Shown in pieces: positions 31,987 through 39,587 of a stretch of 39,587 bases of DNA (position 1 is its first letter; each line of letters begins with the position of its first letter). The DNA lies in assembly GCA_003170135.1 (NCBI GenBank), contig PMZR01000034.1, positions 1 through 39,587 on the forward strand, read 5' to 3'. The position numbers and the translations under genes were made by a program. This stretch comes from Acidobacteriota bacterium (GTDB lineage: Bacteria > Acidobacteriota > Vicinamibacteria > Vicinamibacterales > Fen-181). The notes under the pieces are model-generated. The model was not told where the DNA came from and ran no database searches. It saw nothing but the letters and a program-made list of their open reading frames with translations.

Positions 31987-32336
31987 GAGGAATCAGGGGA
32001 CGCCGCGCTCTCAGACGATCGCGGGCGCGCAATGGCGGACCCTCGCAGCGCGGCAGCCAATGCGACGCCATTGTTCATGGGTTGCGGCTGGATGGCGTGT
32101 TGCGCAGCGGCCCGTCGCGGCACCGCGATACTCGATAGTAAGCAAAACGGCGAGCGCCGCAAGGCACCAGCGAGGTTGAGCGGGCTCACGGCCTGTGGCC
32201 GTGGCCCGCGACCCGAGCGGCTAGCGGACCCAAGTGGCGCGCAGCCGTTTTTCCGCGGTGAACGCGCCGGGACGCAGCGCAACAGGCCATCCAGCCGTGC
32301 CCAGGATCGCCCACCAGATCCCAAGCCGCGCCGGCT
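31987..32336. other. Intergenic region carrying the second 213-bp repeat
   Basis: Between the padR promoter and the 3' end of the radical SAM gene. Apart from the repeat at 32085-32297 no gene or terminator is recognised. Confidence 0.55.
32085..32297 (-). mobile_element. 213-bp MITE-like repeat, right copy, inverted
   Basis: Exactly the same length as the left copy and inverted to it. Its terminal inverted repeats are the better preserved: about 25 bp starting CGGCTGGATGGC with only two mismatches between ends. It ends 39 bp before the stop codon of the radical SAM gene. No transposase or target duplication is seen. Confidence 0.72.
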
Positions 32337-33788
32337 TCAGCCCTGGTTCGCCACCGTACCGCTGGCCGCGTCGGCGTGCGTCGCGGCGGGCGCCAGGTGA
32401 TGCTCGGAGAGGTAATAGCGAGGATCCATGATGCGCTGCGTGCGCAGGAGCGCCTGCATCAGGAAGAGGAAGTGCTGCGGCTTCACGTCGCGCATCCACT
32501 GCCACCAGCGCTTGCTGCCGCGCAGGTTCAGGACCGAGCGCCGCCAGGTTTCGCAGTACAACTCGAAGAACCGCTCGGCGCCGAGCCTCGGCTCCCACAG
32601 CAGGTGACTCATGTCGAACTGCGCCCAGTCGGCGGCGCGGATGCGCTGGCGAACCGACTCGTAGTACGGCGTGCCGGGCAGCGGCGTCAGAATCGTGTAG
32701 CCGGCGCGGTGCAGGCGATGCTCGTCCACGAACGCCCAGAGGCGTTCGAAATCATCCACGCCCCACTCGGGATCGATCACGAAGTTGCCGGTGACGCCGT
32801 AGCCGTACTCGCGCGCCACGGCGATGGCCTCGACGGTGCTGGCGACGGTCGTGTCCTTGGTCAGGCCGCCCAGGTCGCGGTCGCTCGCCGCTTCCAGCCC
32901 GAAGAAGATGTCGATGTTGTCGGCAAACGGCCGCCAGGCCTCGAGCAGGTCCGGCTGCGAGGCCACCAGGTCGGTGCGACTCTGCACGAGCACCCACGTC
33001 TTGTGGATGCCGCGGCGACCGAGTTCCTGCGCCAGCTCGTGGCTGCGATCGGCGCGGTGCCAGAAGAGATCGTCGGCGACGAACACGTGCGGGCCGACCG
33101 CGGCGAAGTCGCGGCAGACGGCGTCCGTCGACCGCATGCGATAGGAGCGCTCGTAGAGCGGCCACACCGAGCAGAACGAGCAGCGGAACGGGCAGCCGCG
33201 CGCGGTTTCCACGAGCCACGTCGGCCGGTACTGCAGGCAGGCGTAATGGCGGAAGCTGCTGGCGACGGTGTGCCGCGCAGGGAGCGGAACCTCGTCCAGG
33301 CTGACCGGTTCGGCGGTGGGCGTCGCGACGAACCCATCGCCGCCGCCGTTGAGCAACAGGCCCGGGACGTCGGCCAGCGCGCGGCCGCCCGCCAGCGCAT
33401 CGGCCACGTCCGGCGCGACGCGCTCGCCATCGCCAATCGCGATCGCGTTGACCTCGGCGCACTGCAGCGGGCCGGGAAAGGCGGCGGCCGAATGTCCGCC
33501 GAGCAGGATGAAGACACCGGGCGCGGCCCGCCGGACGCTGCGCGCGACGTCGAGGCTGTCGTCGATCTCGAGCGAGTGCAGGCACGCGACGCCGACCAGG
33601 GCCGGCCGGTATCGCGCGAGCGCCCGCTCGACCGATCCGCCAAACCGCAGGTCCACGATCGTCGCGCGATGGCCGCGCGATTCGAGCGCCGCCGCGACGT
33701 ACTCGAGGCCGAGCGGCTCGGTCCGAAAGAACGGCCCGAGCCCGAAGCGTTCGTTGCGCGGCGCGGGCCGCAACAGCAGCACATCCAT
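32337..33788 (-). CDS. Radical SAM enzyme with B12-binding-type N-domain
   Basis: Protein of 483 aa. Residues about 1-160 have the cobalamin-binding Rossmann pattern (MDVLLLRPAP, FRTEPLGLEYVAAALESRGH, ILLGGHSAAAFP) but the DxHxxG cobalt-ligand motif is absent (GVACLHSLEID stands there), as in some class B relatives. The radical SAM cluster is Cys199, Cys203 and Cys206 in RGCPFRCSFCSVW. Later GLEAASDRDLGGL and TILTPLPGTPYYE fit the family. Relatives methylate lipids, hopanoids or antibiotics, or couple carbon centres. Placed between the two halves of the acyl-product region, it may tailor that product; this is inference. The start at 33788 is family-typical; an ATG at 33812 is possible. Confidence 0.92.
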   Translation of the reverse strand: MDVLLLRPAPRNERFGLGPFFRTEPLGLEYVAAALESRGHRATIVDLRFGGSVERALARYRPALVGVACLHSLEIDDSLDVARSVRRAAPGVFILLGGHSAAAFPGPLQCAEVNAIAIGDGERVAPDVADALAGGRALADVPGLLLNGGGDGFVATPTAEPVSLDEVPLPARHTVASSFRHYACLQYRPTWLVETARGCPFRCSFCSVWPLYERSYRMRSTDAVCRDFAAVGPHVFVADDLFWHRADRSHELAQELGRRGIHKTWVLVQSRTDLVASQPDLLEAWRPFADNIDIFFGLEAASDRDLGGLTKDTTVASTVEAIAVAREYGYGVTGNFVIDPEWGVDDFERLWAFVDEHRLHRAGYTILTPLPGTPYYESVRQRIRAADWAQFDMSHLLWEPRLGAERFFELYCETWRRSVLNLRGSKRWWQWMRDVKPQHFLFLMQALLRTQRIMDPRYYLSEHHLAPAATHADAASGTVANQG

Positions 33789-34006
33789 CGGTGCCCGGCA
33801 GCCTAGCATCGATGCGCGGCGCCGATCAAGGCGCGAGGGCCGCCGTGGTTCTTCCTCATCGCCGAGGACGGGCGCGGCCGCGGCGCGTTGTCTCGCGTCT
33901 TGATGCCGGTGACCTGCCGATGACGCCAGCGCGCTGGAGCGGGACTGGCCCCGAGCGAACCATTCGAGGCTGCCGGCGGTCGACGGCCGGAAACCGACGC
34001 GCGGCA

Positions 34007-34086
34007 CGCCGGTTTCCCCGGCACAGCGCGTAGCGGTCGAGCAAGCGCGGGTAGCGCCAGCCGGAGGGTCGAGCAGGAAACCGGCG
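34007..34086 (+). repeat. 80-bp palindromic repeat, copy 1
   Basis: Terminal arms CGCCGGTTTCC (34007-34017) and its complement (34076-34086) enclose a 28-bp core at 34028-34055 that recurs exactly, inverted, at 39518-39545. Flanking hairpins that share the arms (33989-34017, 34076-34105) give alternative pairings. It resembles REP/BIME or very small MITE-type elements. Confidence 0.68.
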
Positions 34087-34209
34087 CGCTGCCGCGGAGG
34101 TTTCCCCGGCTGCCGAGAGGCTCGCGGGGGCCAGACCCGATCCCGTGCGCGCTCGGCGCGGGCTCGTAGTGCACCATTGCTCCTGCCTCTTCCTGCCAGG
34201 CCGCCTTTC

Positions 34210-34239
34210 TTGCGACCGCGCGCGCGTTGTTGTTAGACT
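34210..34239 (+). promoter_or_regulatory. Weak candidate promoter of the MMPL operon
   Basis: TTGCGA (34210-34215) and TAGACT (34234-34239) are separated by 18 bp, about 35 bp before the exporter start. Matches are partial. Confidence 0.35.
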
Positions 34240-34273
34240 GGCTGACTCCGATCGCCATTCGATTGCCGACCCG

Positions 34274-36727
34274 ATGCTCGAACGATTGCTGCGTCTCGCC
34301 TACACTCGCCGCACGACGGTGCTGCTCGGCGCCGGCGCCCTGCTGGCCGTCTCGCTCCTGCTCGTCTCGCGCATCTCCTTCGACACCAACATCGTCAGGT
34401 TCCTGCCGCGCAAGGGACCGGCCGTCAGAAGCTTCGACGCCTACCTCCAGCATTTCGGCACCTTCGATCACGTCTACGTGCTCTTCGAGGTCCCGCCGGG
34501 CAACCGGATTTCGGATGCCGAGGAGTTGGTGGACCGCTACGTCGACCAGTTGCGCAAGGCGCCCGAGATCGAATCGGTGGACGCCGAACTGTTCGACGAG
34601 GTCAAGGACTGGACCTACCTCGGCGACCGCGAACTGCTGCTGCTCGGCCCGGATGGGCTCGGGGCGGCACTCGCGCGGTTCAACCCGGCGGACATGGCGC
34701 GCGCGTTGTCGCAGTCGCGCAGCCTGCTGGCCGTGTCCACGCCCGAGGTGAAGGCGTACGTCCAGCAGGATCCGTTGGGCCTGCTTCCGTTGCTTCGCGA
34801 TCGGCTCGGCCGCGGTCGCGCGCTCGTCGATTTCGACCCGACGCAGAAAGGATACGTGTCGCGGGACGGACGAAGCCGGCTCGTGATCGCCACGCCCGTG
34901 CGACCGCCGTTCGACACCGCCTTCTGCACACGCCTCTTCGCGCGCCTGGCGAAGGTGGAGGCGGCCGCGCGATCTGCGGTCCAGAAGGAAGACCCCGGGG
35001 CGCCGGCCGAGGAGCGATTGGACGTCAAGGTCCAGGTCGCGGGCGGCTATCGCATCGCGCTGGAGACGGAGCGGATGATCCGCCGCGAGATGATCGTCAA
35101 CTCGGCGACCTCGCTCGTCGGGTTGCTGCTCCTCGTGTTCTTCGTGTTCCGCACCTTCTGGATCGTGCTCTACGGCATCGTCCCGCTGGTGCTGGCGGCG
35201 CTTCTGACGCTCGGCCTCAACGGCCTCGCCGGCCCCCTGTCGCCGGTGGCCGGGGGCTCGTCCGCGATGCTCTTCGGATTGGGCATCGACGGCGTCGTCC
35301 TCTTGTACCTGCGGTATCTCGAAGAGCGCGGCAACGGATTCGGCGCAAAGGACGCGTTCGGGCGCAGCGCGGGCACCGCGCGCAGCGTGATGCTCGCCTA
35401 TGGCACCACCGCGGCGACGTTCTTTGCGCTGGTGCTCGTCGACTTCCCCAGCCTCCACGACCTGGGCCTGCTCATCGGGATCGGCATCCTCGCCTGCTAT
35501 GGTCTGCTGGTGACGCTGGTGCCGGCGCTGGTCGGCCTCACGGCGCCGCGCCGCGTGCGCCCGATCGTGACGGACTGGCTGGGACGATTCGTCGAGCAAC
35601 GCGGCCGGGCGATCCTGGTGATCTCGGTGGTGCTGACGCTCGTCCTGGGCGCGGCGGCGTTACGGCTGCGCGTGAACACGAGCCTCGACCGGCTGCAGGC
35701 GCACACCGAAGGGACCGTTCTCGAACAGCAGGTGGCCGACCGTTTCTCGTTGCCGCGCGACGTCGTGCTGGCGCTCGGTCAGGGTCCCCGCCTCGAACCG
35801 TTGCTCGACTCCGCGGAGCGGCTGTCCGCCGCGGCCGAACGCGAGATGCCGTCGCTCGTGGTCAGCTCGCCCGATACCGTGTTGCCGCCGACCGCCGAAC
35901 AGGAGAAAGTGAGCCAGGCGTTGAAGCAGGCTCACCTGGAGCCCGCGCAGGTGGCTGCCGTCCTCGATCGTCAGGCCGAGGCCGCCGGTTTCCGGCCGGG
36001 CGCCTTCGAGCCGTTCGTCCGCCGGTTGCCCCAGATGCTCGACCCGTCGACCCGCCTCACCTACGACGGCCTGGTCGCGCACGGTCTCTCGCCGCTCCTC
36101 TCCCGATACGTCCAGCGCGCGCCTGGGGGCTATCTCGTCGTCGTCTACCTGTACCCACGGACACCGGCCGATCTCGACCGCCTCGTGGCGCTGGTCGGTG
36201 CGACGGCGCCGTCGTTCCAGCTCACCGGCGTGCCGCTGGTGAACCGCGAGCTCGCCGCGCGCTTCCTGCCGCAGTTCCTGAGGGGCGTCGGCATCGGCTC
36301 GCTCGTCGTGTTCCTGTTCATGTACTTCGTCTTCCGCACGGTCCGCCACGCGCTGCTCGCCTTCCTGCCGACGGCGGTCGGCTTCATCTGGAGCGCGGGG
36401 CTGCTTTCGCTCTGCAACGTCGAGATCGATCTGTTCTCGATGTTCGCGGCGATGACCTTCATCGGCATCAGCACCGACTACGCGATTTACGTGATCTACC
36501 GGTACAACGTCGAACACACGCGGCCCATGCGGGGGGTGCTCGGCGCCATCGGCGGCGGTGTCCTGGTCGCGTGCGGCACGACGCTCATCGGCTTCGGCTC
36601 GCTCATCAACTCGAGTTACGGGCCGCTCCAGTCGTTCGGCGTCACCTCTGTCACCACGATTGCCAGTTGCCTGGTGGCCTCGTTGCTCGTGCTGCCGGCG
36701 CTGCTGCAGGAGACCAGCCCGGCGTGA
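34274..36727 (+). CDS. MMPL/RND-type lipid exporter
   Basis: Inner-membrane transporter of 817 aa. Layout: helix 1 (about 18-38), periplasmic loop, helices 2-6 (about 270-420), helix 7 (about 440-460), second periplasmic loop, helices 8-12 (about 670-810), the two-fold repeat of RND proteins. GLGIDGVVLLYLRYLEERG and FIGISTDYAIYVIYRYN carry the GxxxD-type Asp and Tyr motifs in helices 4 and 10, typical of MMPL proton relay. MMPL proteins export lipids or lipid-linked products; those with GT2 and LpxL-like partners occur in aryl-polyene-like clusters together with LolA-like carriers. The ATG at 34274 matches the first helix. The stop overlaps the GT2 start by 4 nt. Confidence 0.93.
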   Translation: MLERLLRLAYTRRTTVLLGAGALLAVSLLLVSRISFDTNIVRFLPRKGPAVRSFDAYLQHFGTFDHVYVLFEVPPGNRISDAEELVDRYVDQLRKAPEIESVDAELFDEVKDWTYLGDRELLLLGPDGLGAALARFNPADMARALSQSRSLLAVSTPEVKAYVQQDPLGLLPLLRDRLGRGRALVDFDPTQKGYVSRDGRSRLVIATPVRPPFDTAFCTRLFARLAKVEAAARSAVQKEDPGAPAEERLDVKVQVAGGYRIALETERMIRREMIVNSATSLVGLLLLVFFVFRTFWIVLYGIVPLVLAALLTLGLNGLAGPLSPVAGGSSAMLFGLGIDGVVLLYLRYLEERGNGFGAKDAFGRSAGTARSVMLAYGTTAATFFALVLVDFPSLHDLGLLIGIGILACYGLLVTLVPALVGLTAPRRVRPIVTDWLGRFVEQRGRAILVISVVLTLVLGAAALRLRVNTSLDRLQAHTEGTVLEQQVADRFSLPRDVVLALGQGPRLEPLLDSAERLSAAAEREMPSLVVSSPDTVLPPTAEQEKVSQALKQAHLEPAQVAAVLDRQAEAAGFRPGAFEPFVRRLPQMLDPSTRLTYDGLVAHGLSPLLSRYVQRAPGGYLVVVYLYPRTPADLDRLVALVGATAPSFQLTGVPLVNRELAARFLPQFLRGVGIGSLVVFLFMYFVFRTVRHALLAFLPTAVGFIWSAGLLSLCNVEIDLFSMFAAMTFIGISTDYAIYVIYRYNVEHTRPMRGVLGAIGGGVLVACGTTLIGFGSLINSSYGPLQSFGVTSVTTIASCLVASLLVLPALLQETSPA

Positions 36728-37395
36728 CAGTCTGCGCGCTCGTCGCCGCGTTCAACGAAGAGGAGACCATCGCGGCCGTCGTCACCGGCGTCCTTTGCCA
36801 TGTGCCCGAGGTCCTCGTCGTGGACGATGGGTCCACGGACCGGACGGCGGAGCGGGCGGCGGCGGCGGGCGCCCGCGTCGTGCGGCACGCGCAGAACCAG
36901 GGCAAGGGCGCCGCCGTTCGCACGGGCCTGGCGCAGGTCCTCGCGGGCGACGCGTCCCATGTGCTCTTCATCGACGGCGATCTGCAGCACGATCCGGACG
37001 ACATCCCGAGGCTGCTCGCGGCGAGTGCGCAATCCGGCTGCGACCTGGTGATTGCCGAACGGGCGTTTGCGAGAGGGTCGATGCCGACGGCGCGCTTCTA
37101 CAGCAACCGCATCGGCAGCCGCATCCTGTCGGCCTTCATCGGCACCGAGGTCGCCGATTCGCAATCCGGGTTCCGGCTGATTCGCGCGCGCGCGCTCTCG
37201 GAGCTGCACCTGACCGCCACCGGTTACGAGATCGAAACGGAGATGCTCATCAAGCTGGCACGGCGCAAGGCGTCGCTATGCCGCATCAGCATCGCGCCCC
37301 GCTACCAGGGTGCCCGCAGCAAGCTGCGTTCGGTTCGTGATACATTCCGCACTTGCATGCTGGCGGTCCGGTATCGGTATTTGAGCCCGCGATAG
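36724..37395 (+). CDS. Family 2 glycosyltransferase
   Basis: GT-A-fold glycosyltransferase of 223 aa, cytosolic. ALVAAFNEEETI at the start, VVDDGSTDRTAE, NQGKGAAVRTGL, and the DGDLQHDPDD metal-binding motif (a DxD equivalent) are complete; SQSGFRLI follows. It resembles dolichyl-phosphate mannosyltransferase-like enzymes, transferring a sugar to a lipid or ACP-derived acceptor. Starts at GTG 36724, overlapping the exporter stop (GTGA). The next gene begins 18 bp after its stop. No membrane helices. Confidence 0.95.
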   Translation: MTVCALVAAFNEEETIAAVVTGVLCHVPEVLVVDDGSTDRTAERAAAAGARVVRHAQNQGKGAAVRTGLAQVLAGDASHVLFIDGDLQHDPDDIPRLLAASAQSGCDLVIAERAFARGSMPTARFYSNRIGSRILSAFIGTEVADSQSGFRLIRARALSELHLTATGYEIETEMLIKLARRKASLCRISIAPRYQGARSKLRSVRDTFRTCMLAVRYRYLSPR

Positions 37396-37413
37396 CCTGC
37401 GGAGTCCCACTCG

Positions 37414-38331
37414 ATGCACGTCGCCCGTCAGACGGACCAGGTCCGCTGGCACCTGCACGGCCTGAACACCGGCACGATCTTCGGCCTCACACACTGGGGC
37501 GTCGCCCATATTCCGCGGCAGCTCAGTTACGCCATCGGCCACCTCGGCACATGGATCGCCTTTCGCAGCATGAAGCAGGCGACCGCCGCGCTTGTCGACA
37601 ACCTGCGCGTCGTGATGCCCGCCCTGGACGAAGGCGAACGCCGCGCGCTCGCCCTGCGCACCTACCGCAGCTACGCCCGCGACACGATCGATTTCATCCG
37701 CAGCCTCTCGATGGACTCGCGCGAACTGGGCGAGATGCTCTCACCGCTGAGCACCTACGATCGGGTGCGGCGCGACGGCCGGGGGTTGCTGCTCCTGACG
37801 GGCCATATCGGCAATATCGAGCTCGGCGCGGTCGTCCTGCGGGCGGTCTATGACTTCCCGCTGGCGGTCGTCGTGCTGCCGGAACCGGATCCCCGCGTGA
37901 ACGAGAGACGGCAGCGGATGCGGGCGTCACAGGGCATCGAGAGCCTCGAGGTGAGGCAGGGGATGGACACCGCGCTGCGCATCCGCCGCCTGCTTGCCGA
38001 AAACCGCGCGGTGGCCATCATCTCCGACCGGCCACTCGGGCGCGACCGGGTCGAGGTGGAGTTCTTCGGCCGGCGCACCGCATTCCTCCGGACACCGGCG
38101 CTCATGGGGTACCTCACGGGCGCGCCGCTCGTGCCGTCGTTCATCCTGCGCCAGCCCGACGGCCGCTATGCGGGCCTCGGCCTCGATCCGATTTACGTGG
38201 CGCGCGCGGGCGACCGCGACGCCAACGTGCGTGCGGCCATGCAGGCCTTCGCCTCGGCGCTCGAACCCATCGTCCGGGAGTACCCGCACCTCTGGTATCA
38301 CTTTTATCCGTACTGGGAGATGGACCGATGA
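37414..38331 (+). CDS. LpxL/HtrB-like lysophospholipid or lipid A acyltransferase
   Basis: Acyltransferase of 305 aa. The catalytic HX4E motif is His131 to Glu136 in LLTGHIGNIELG, followed by VVVLPEPDPRVNERR and IISDRPLGRDRVEVEFFGRRTAF, standard for the family, and the ending YHFYPYWE. It moves an acyl chain from acyl-ACP to a glycolipid at the inner-membrane face. Given the neighbours, the donor may be the product of the ACP/KS pathway. GGAG lies 10 nt before the ATG. Its stop overlaps the next start in an ATGA. Confidence 0.91.
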   Translation: MHVARQTDQVRWHLHGLNTGTIFGLTHWGVAHIPRQLSYAIGHLGTWIAFRSMKQATAALVDNLRVVMPALDEGERRALALRTYRSYARDTIDFIRSLSMDSRELGEMLSPLSTYDRVRRDGRGLLLLTGHIGNIELGAVVLRAVYDFPLAVVVLPEPDPRVNERRQRMRASQGIESLEVRQGMDTALRIRRLLAENRAVAIISDRPLGRDRVEVEFFGRRTAFLRTPALMGYLTGAPLVPSFILRQPDGRYAGLGLDPIYVARAGDRDANVRAAMQAFASALEPIVREYPHLWYHFYPYWEMDR

Positions 38332-39386
38332 AAAGCGCTCGATTCCTGACGGTCGTGTTCGTCGCCCTGCTCGCCTTTGGTGCCGCGGCAATCGCCGCGG
38401 CGCCGCAGACGCGCACGCCGCCCGCGAAGACTCCGGCGAAGTCTGCGGCCAGGACGCCCGCGAAGGCCGCCACGGCTCCGGTCGTCGCGCTGTTTCCCGT
38501 CAGCATGGGCGGGAAGACCGGGTTCGTGGATCGCGGCGGCAAGCTGGTGATCAATCCGCAATTCGACGAGACGGGCAACTTTTCGGGCGGCTTTGCGTGG
38601 TTCAAGGAAAGCCGCCGGTACGGCTACGTGGACGCAACCGGCCACATCGCCATCACCCCGCAGTTCGAGGAGGCGTGCGACTTCAGCGAGGGCTTCGCCT
38701 GCTTCCAGCTCGACACGTGGGGCTTCGTCGGCGCCGACGGCCGGATCGCCATCAATCCGCAGTTCGAACGCGCATCCGGCTTTCACGAGGGCCTCGCGGC
38801 GGTGCGCATGGGCGGGAAGTGGGGATACATCGACAGGACGGGGAAGATCGCCATCAACCCGCAGTTCGAGGAGGCCGGCGAGTTCTCGGCCGGGCGGGCG
38901 CGTGTCAATAACGGCGGCCGCTGGGGTTACGTCGACAAGGCCGGCAAGCTCGCCGTCAACCCGCAGTTCGACGCCGCGGGCGATTTTCGCGAGGGCCTGG
39001 CGCCCGTGCGCCTGGGCGACACGTGGGGGTACATCGACCCCGCCGGCAAGTACCGGGTCAGCCCGCAGTTCAAGGAAGCCTGGGCGTTCCGCGAAACGCT
39101 CGCGCGCGTCAACGTCGGCGGCAAGCTGGGGTTCGTCGATGCGACCGGCAAGCTGATGATCAACCCGCAGTTCGACGAGGCCGGCGATTTCCACGACGGT
39201 CTCGCGCTGGCCGTCACGAGCGGCCGCGGGCCGCGGGGCTACGTGGACAAGAAGGGCGCGTTCGCGATCAACCCGCAGTTCGACGAGGCGTGGGATTTCA
39301 CGAACGGCCTCGCGAAGGTGAAGACCGGCGCCGGGTACGGCTACGTGGACAAGGCCGGGAAGTACGTCTACAGCCCGACGAAGTAG
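38328..39386 (+). CDS. Secreted WG-repeat protein
   Basis: Protein of 352 aa with a signal peptide (about 1-25), an Ala/Pro/Lys/Thr-rich linker (about 26-50) and then eight full WG repeats plus one partial one, each about 34-36 residues with the pattern WGYVDxxGKxxINPQF then FxxGLAxV. WG repeats form a beta-structured solenoid or propeller and usually mediate binding; no enzymatic residues are evident. It is the last gene of the MMPL-GT2-acyltransferase operon (4-nt overlap), so it may be a periplasmic or surface accessory of that system. Confidence 0.93.
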   Translation: MKSARFLTVVFVALLAFGAAAIAAAPQTRTPPAKTPAKSAARTPAKAATAPVVALFPVSMGGKTGFVDRGGKLVINPQFDETGNFSGGFAWFKESRRYGYVDATGHIAITPQFEEACDFSEGFACFQLDTWGFVGADGRIAINPQFERASGFHEGLAAVRMGGKWGYIDRTGKIAINPQFEEAGEFSAGRARVNNGGRWGYVDKAGKLAVNPQFDAAGDFREGLAPVRLGDTWGYIDPAGKYRVSPQFKEAWAFRETLARVNVGGKLGFVDATGKLMINPQFDEAGDFHDGLALAVTSGRGPRGYVDKKGAFAINPQFDEAWDFTNGLAKVKTGAGYGYVDKAGKYVYSPTK

Positions 39387-39483
39387 CGGCGCGACGCACG
39401 GGACTGCGACGATTCCGAGGCGCGCACGGAGCGGACGCACCACCTTCCGAGCCGGGCTCCGCAGCCGGGGACCACTCCTCGCG

Positions 39484-39568
39484 TTGCGCCGTTTTTCGGA
39501 TCTGGAGTCCGGCTTGTGCTACCCGCGCTTGCTCGACCGCTACGCACCGCGCCGGAAAAACGGCGCAA
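39484..39568 (-). repeat. 85-bp palindromic repeat, copy 2
   Basis: Arms TTGCGCCGTTTTTC (39484-39497) and its exact complement (39555-39568) enclose the 28-bp core (39518-39545) shared with copy 1 in the opposite orientation. The arms differ in sequence from those of copy 1 yet stay self-complementary. Located about 97 bp after the WG gene. The rest of 39387-39587 has no gene visible. Confidence 0.7.
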
Positions 39569-39587
39569 GGCGCTCGTCGTGTTCCGG

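Larger units (their letters stand above)
33789..34273. other. Divergent intergenic region rich in palindromes
   Basis: Between the radical SAM gene and the MMPL exporter gene. No gene is recognised. It carries four alternating arms of GGAAACC and GGTTTCC (33989, 34011, 34076 and 34099), a repeat element at 34007-34086 and a weak promoter at 34210-34239. Confidence 0.6.

Noticed and set aside
28582..32297. Composite transposon made of two 213-bp ends
   Set aside because: No transposase and no target-site duplication at the outer edges; kept only as paired repeats.
1..39587. CRISPR arrays, tRNA, rRNA and riboswitches
   Set aside because: No regularly spaced repeats and no recognisable structural RNA found on reading both strands; a tRNAscan or Rfam search was not possible.

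Overview
The window is about 39.6 kb of GC-rich bacterial chromosome, most likely from Acidobacteriota (Vicinamibacteria-like). The best taxonomic clue is a PadR regulator followed by an ADOP-type (acidobacterial duplicated orphan permease) FtsX permease at 28987-31927. Large secreted peptidases with Gly-rich linkers fit this. No rRNA, tRNA or CRISPR array was seen.

Left part (1-12829). A complete integron integrase (IntI) lies at 374-1381 on the minus strand, next to a cluster of inverted repeats. A minus-strand series follows: glycosyltransferase-like protein, dimethylargininase, hemolysin III, M16 peptidase and tricorn-like S41 peptidase. A 40-residue relic of an ammonium transporter and an APC amino-acid permease lie to its right.

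Toxin-antitoxin (TA) island (about 13.06-14.82 kb). A PIN toxin with a Phd-like antitoxin (minus) and a RelE/HigB-like toxin with an HTH antitoxin (plus) are separated and bounded by elements with integron attC architecture. I read these as two TA gene cassettes about 12 kb from the integrase, though the outer recombination cores are degenerate.

Middle (14.9-19.2 kb). A secreted S9 peptidase and a cyanophycinase-like S51 peptidase, each with a hairpin terminator.

Fatty-acid/polyketide-type region (19.4-39.4 kb). One minus-strand operon runs KS-beta (active-site Cys replaced by Gln, both His lost), acyl carrier protein (ACP), polysaccharide deacetylase, a large barrel-type envelope protein, PHP phosphoesterase and KS-alpha, with several 4-nt overlaps. 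It is flanked by a FabG ketoreductase and a divergent LolA-like carrier. Further right are a B12-binding-type radical SAM enzyme and a plus-strand operon of MMPL exporter, GT2 glycosyltransferase, LpxL-like acyltransferase and WG-repeat protein. Together they look like a type II, aryl-polyene-like pathway that builds an acyl product on an ACP, decorates it and exports it to the outer membrane. No starter ligase, dehydratase or thioesterase is seen here, so the pathway is incomplete or novel.

The lolA and MMPL parts are separated by the ADOP/PadR pair, which is bracketed by two inverted 213-bp repeats with terminal inverted repeats. A second family of 80-85 bp palindromic repeats brackets the MMPL operon.
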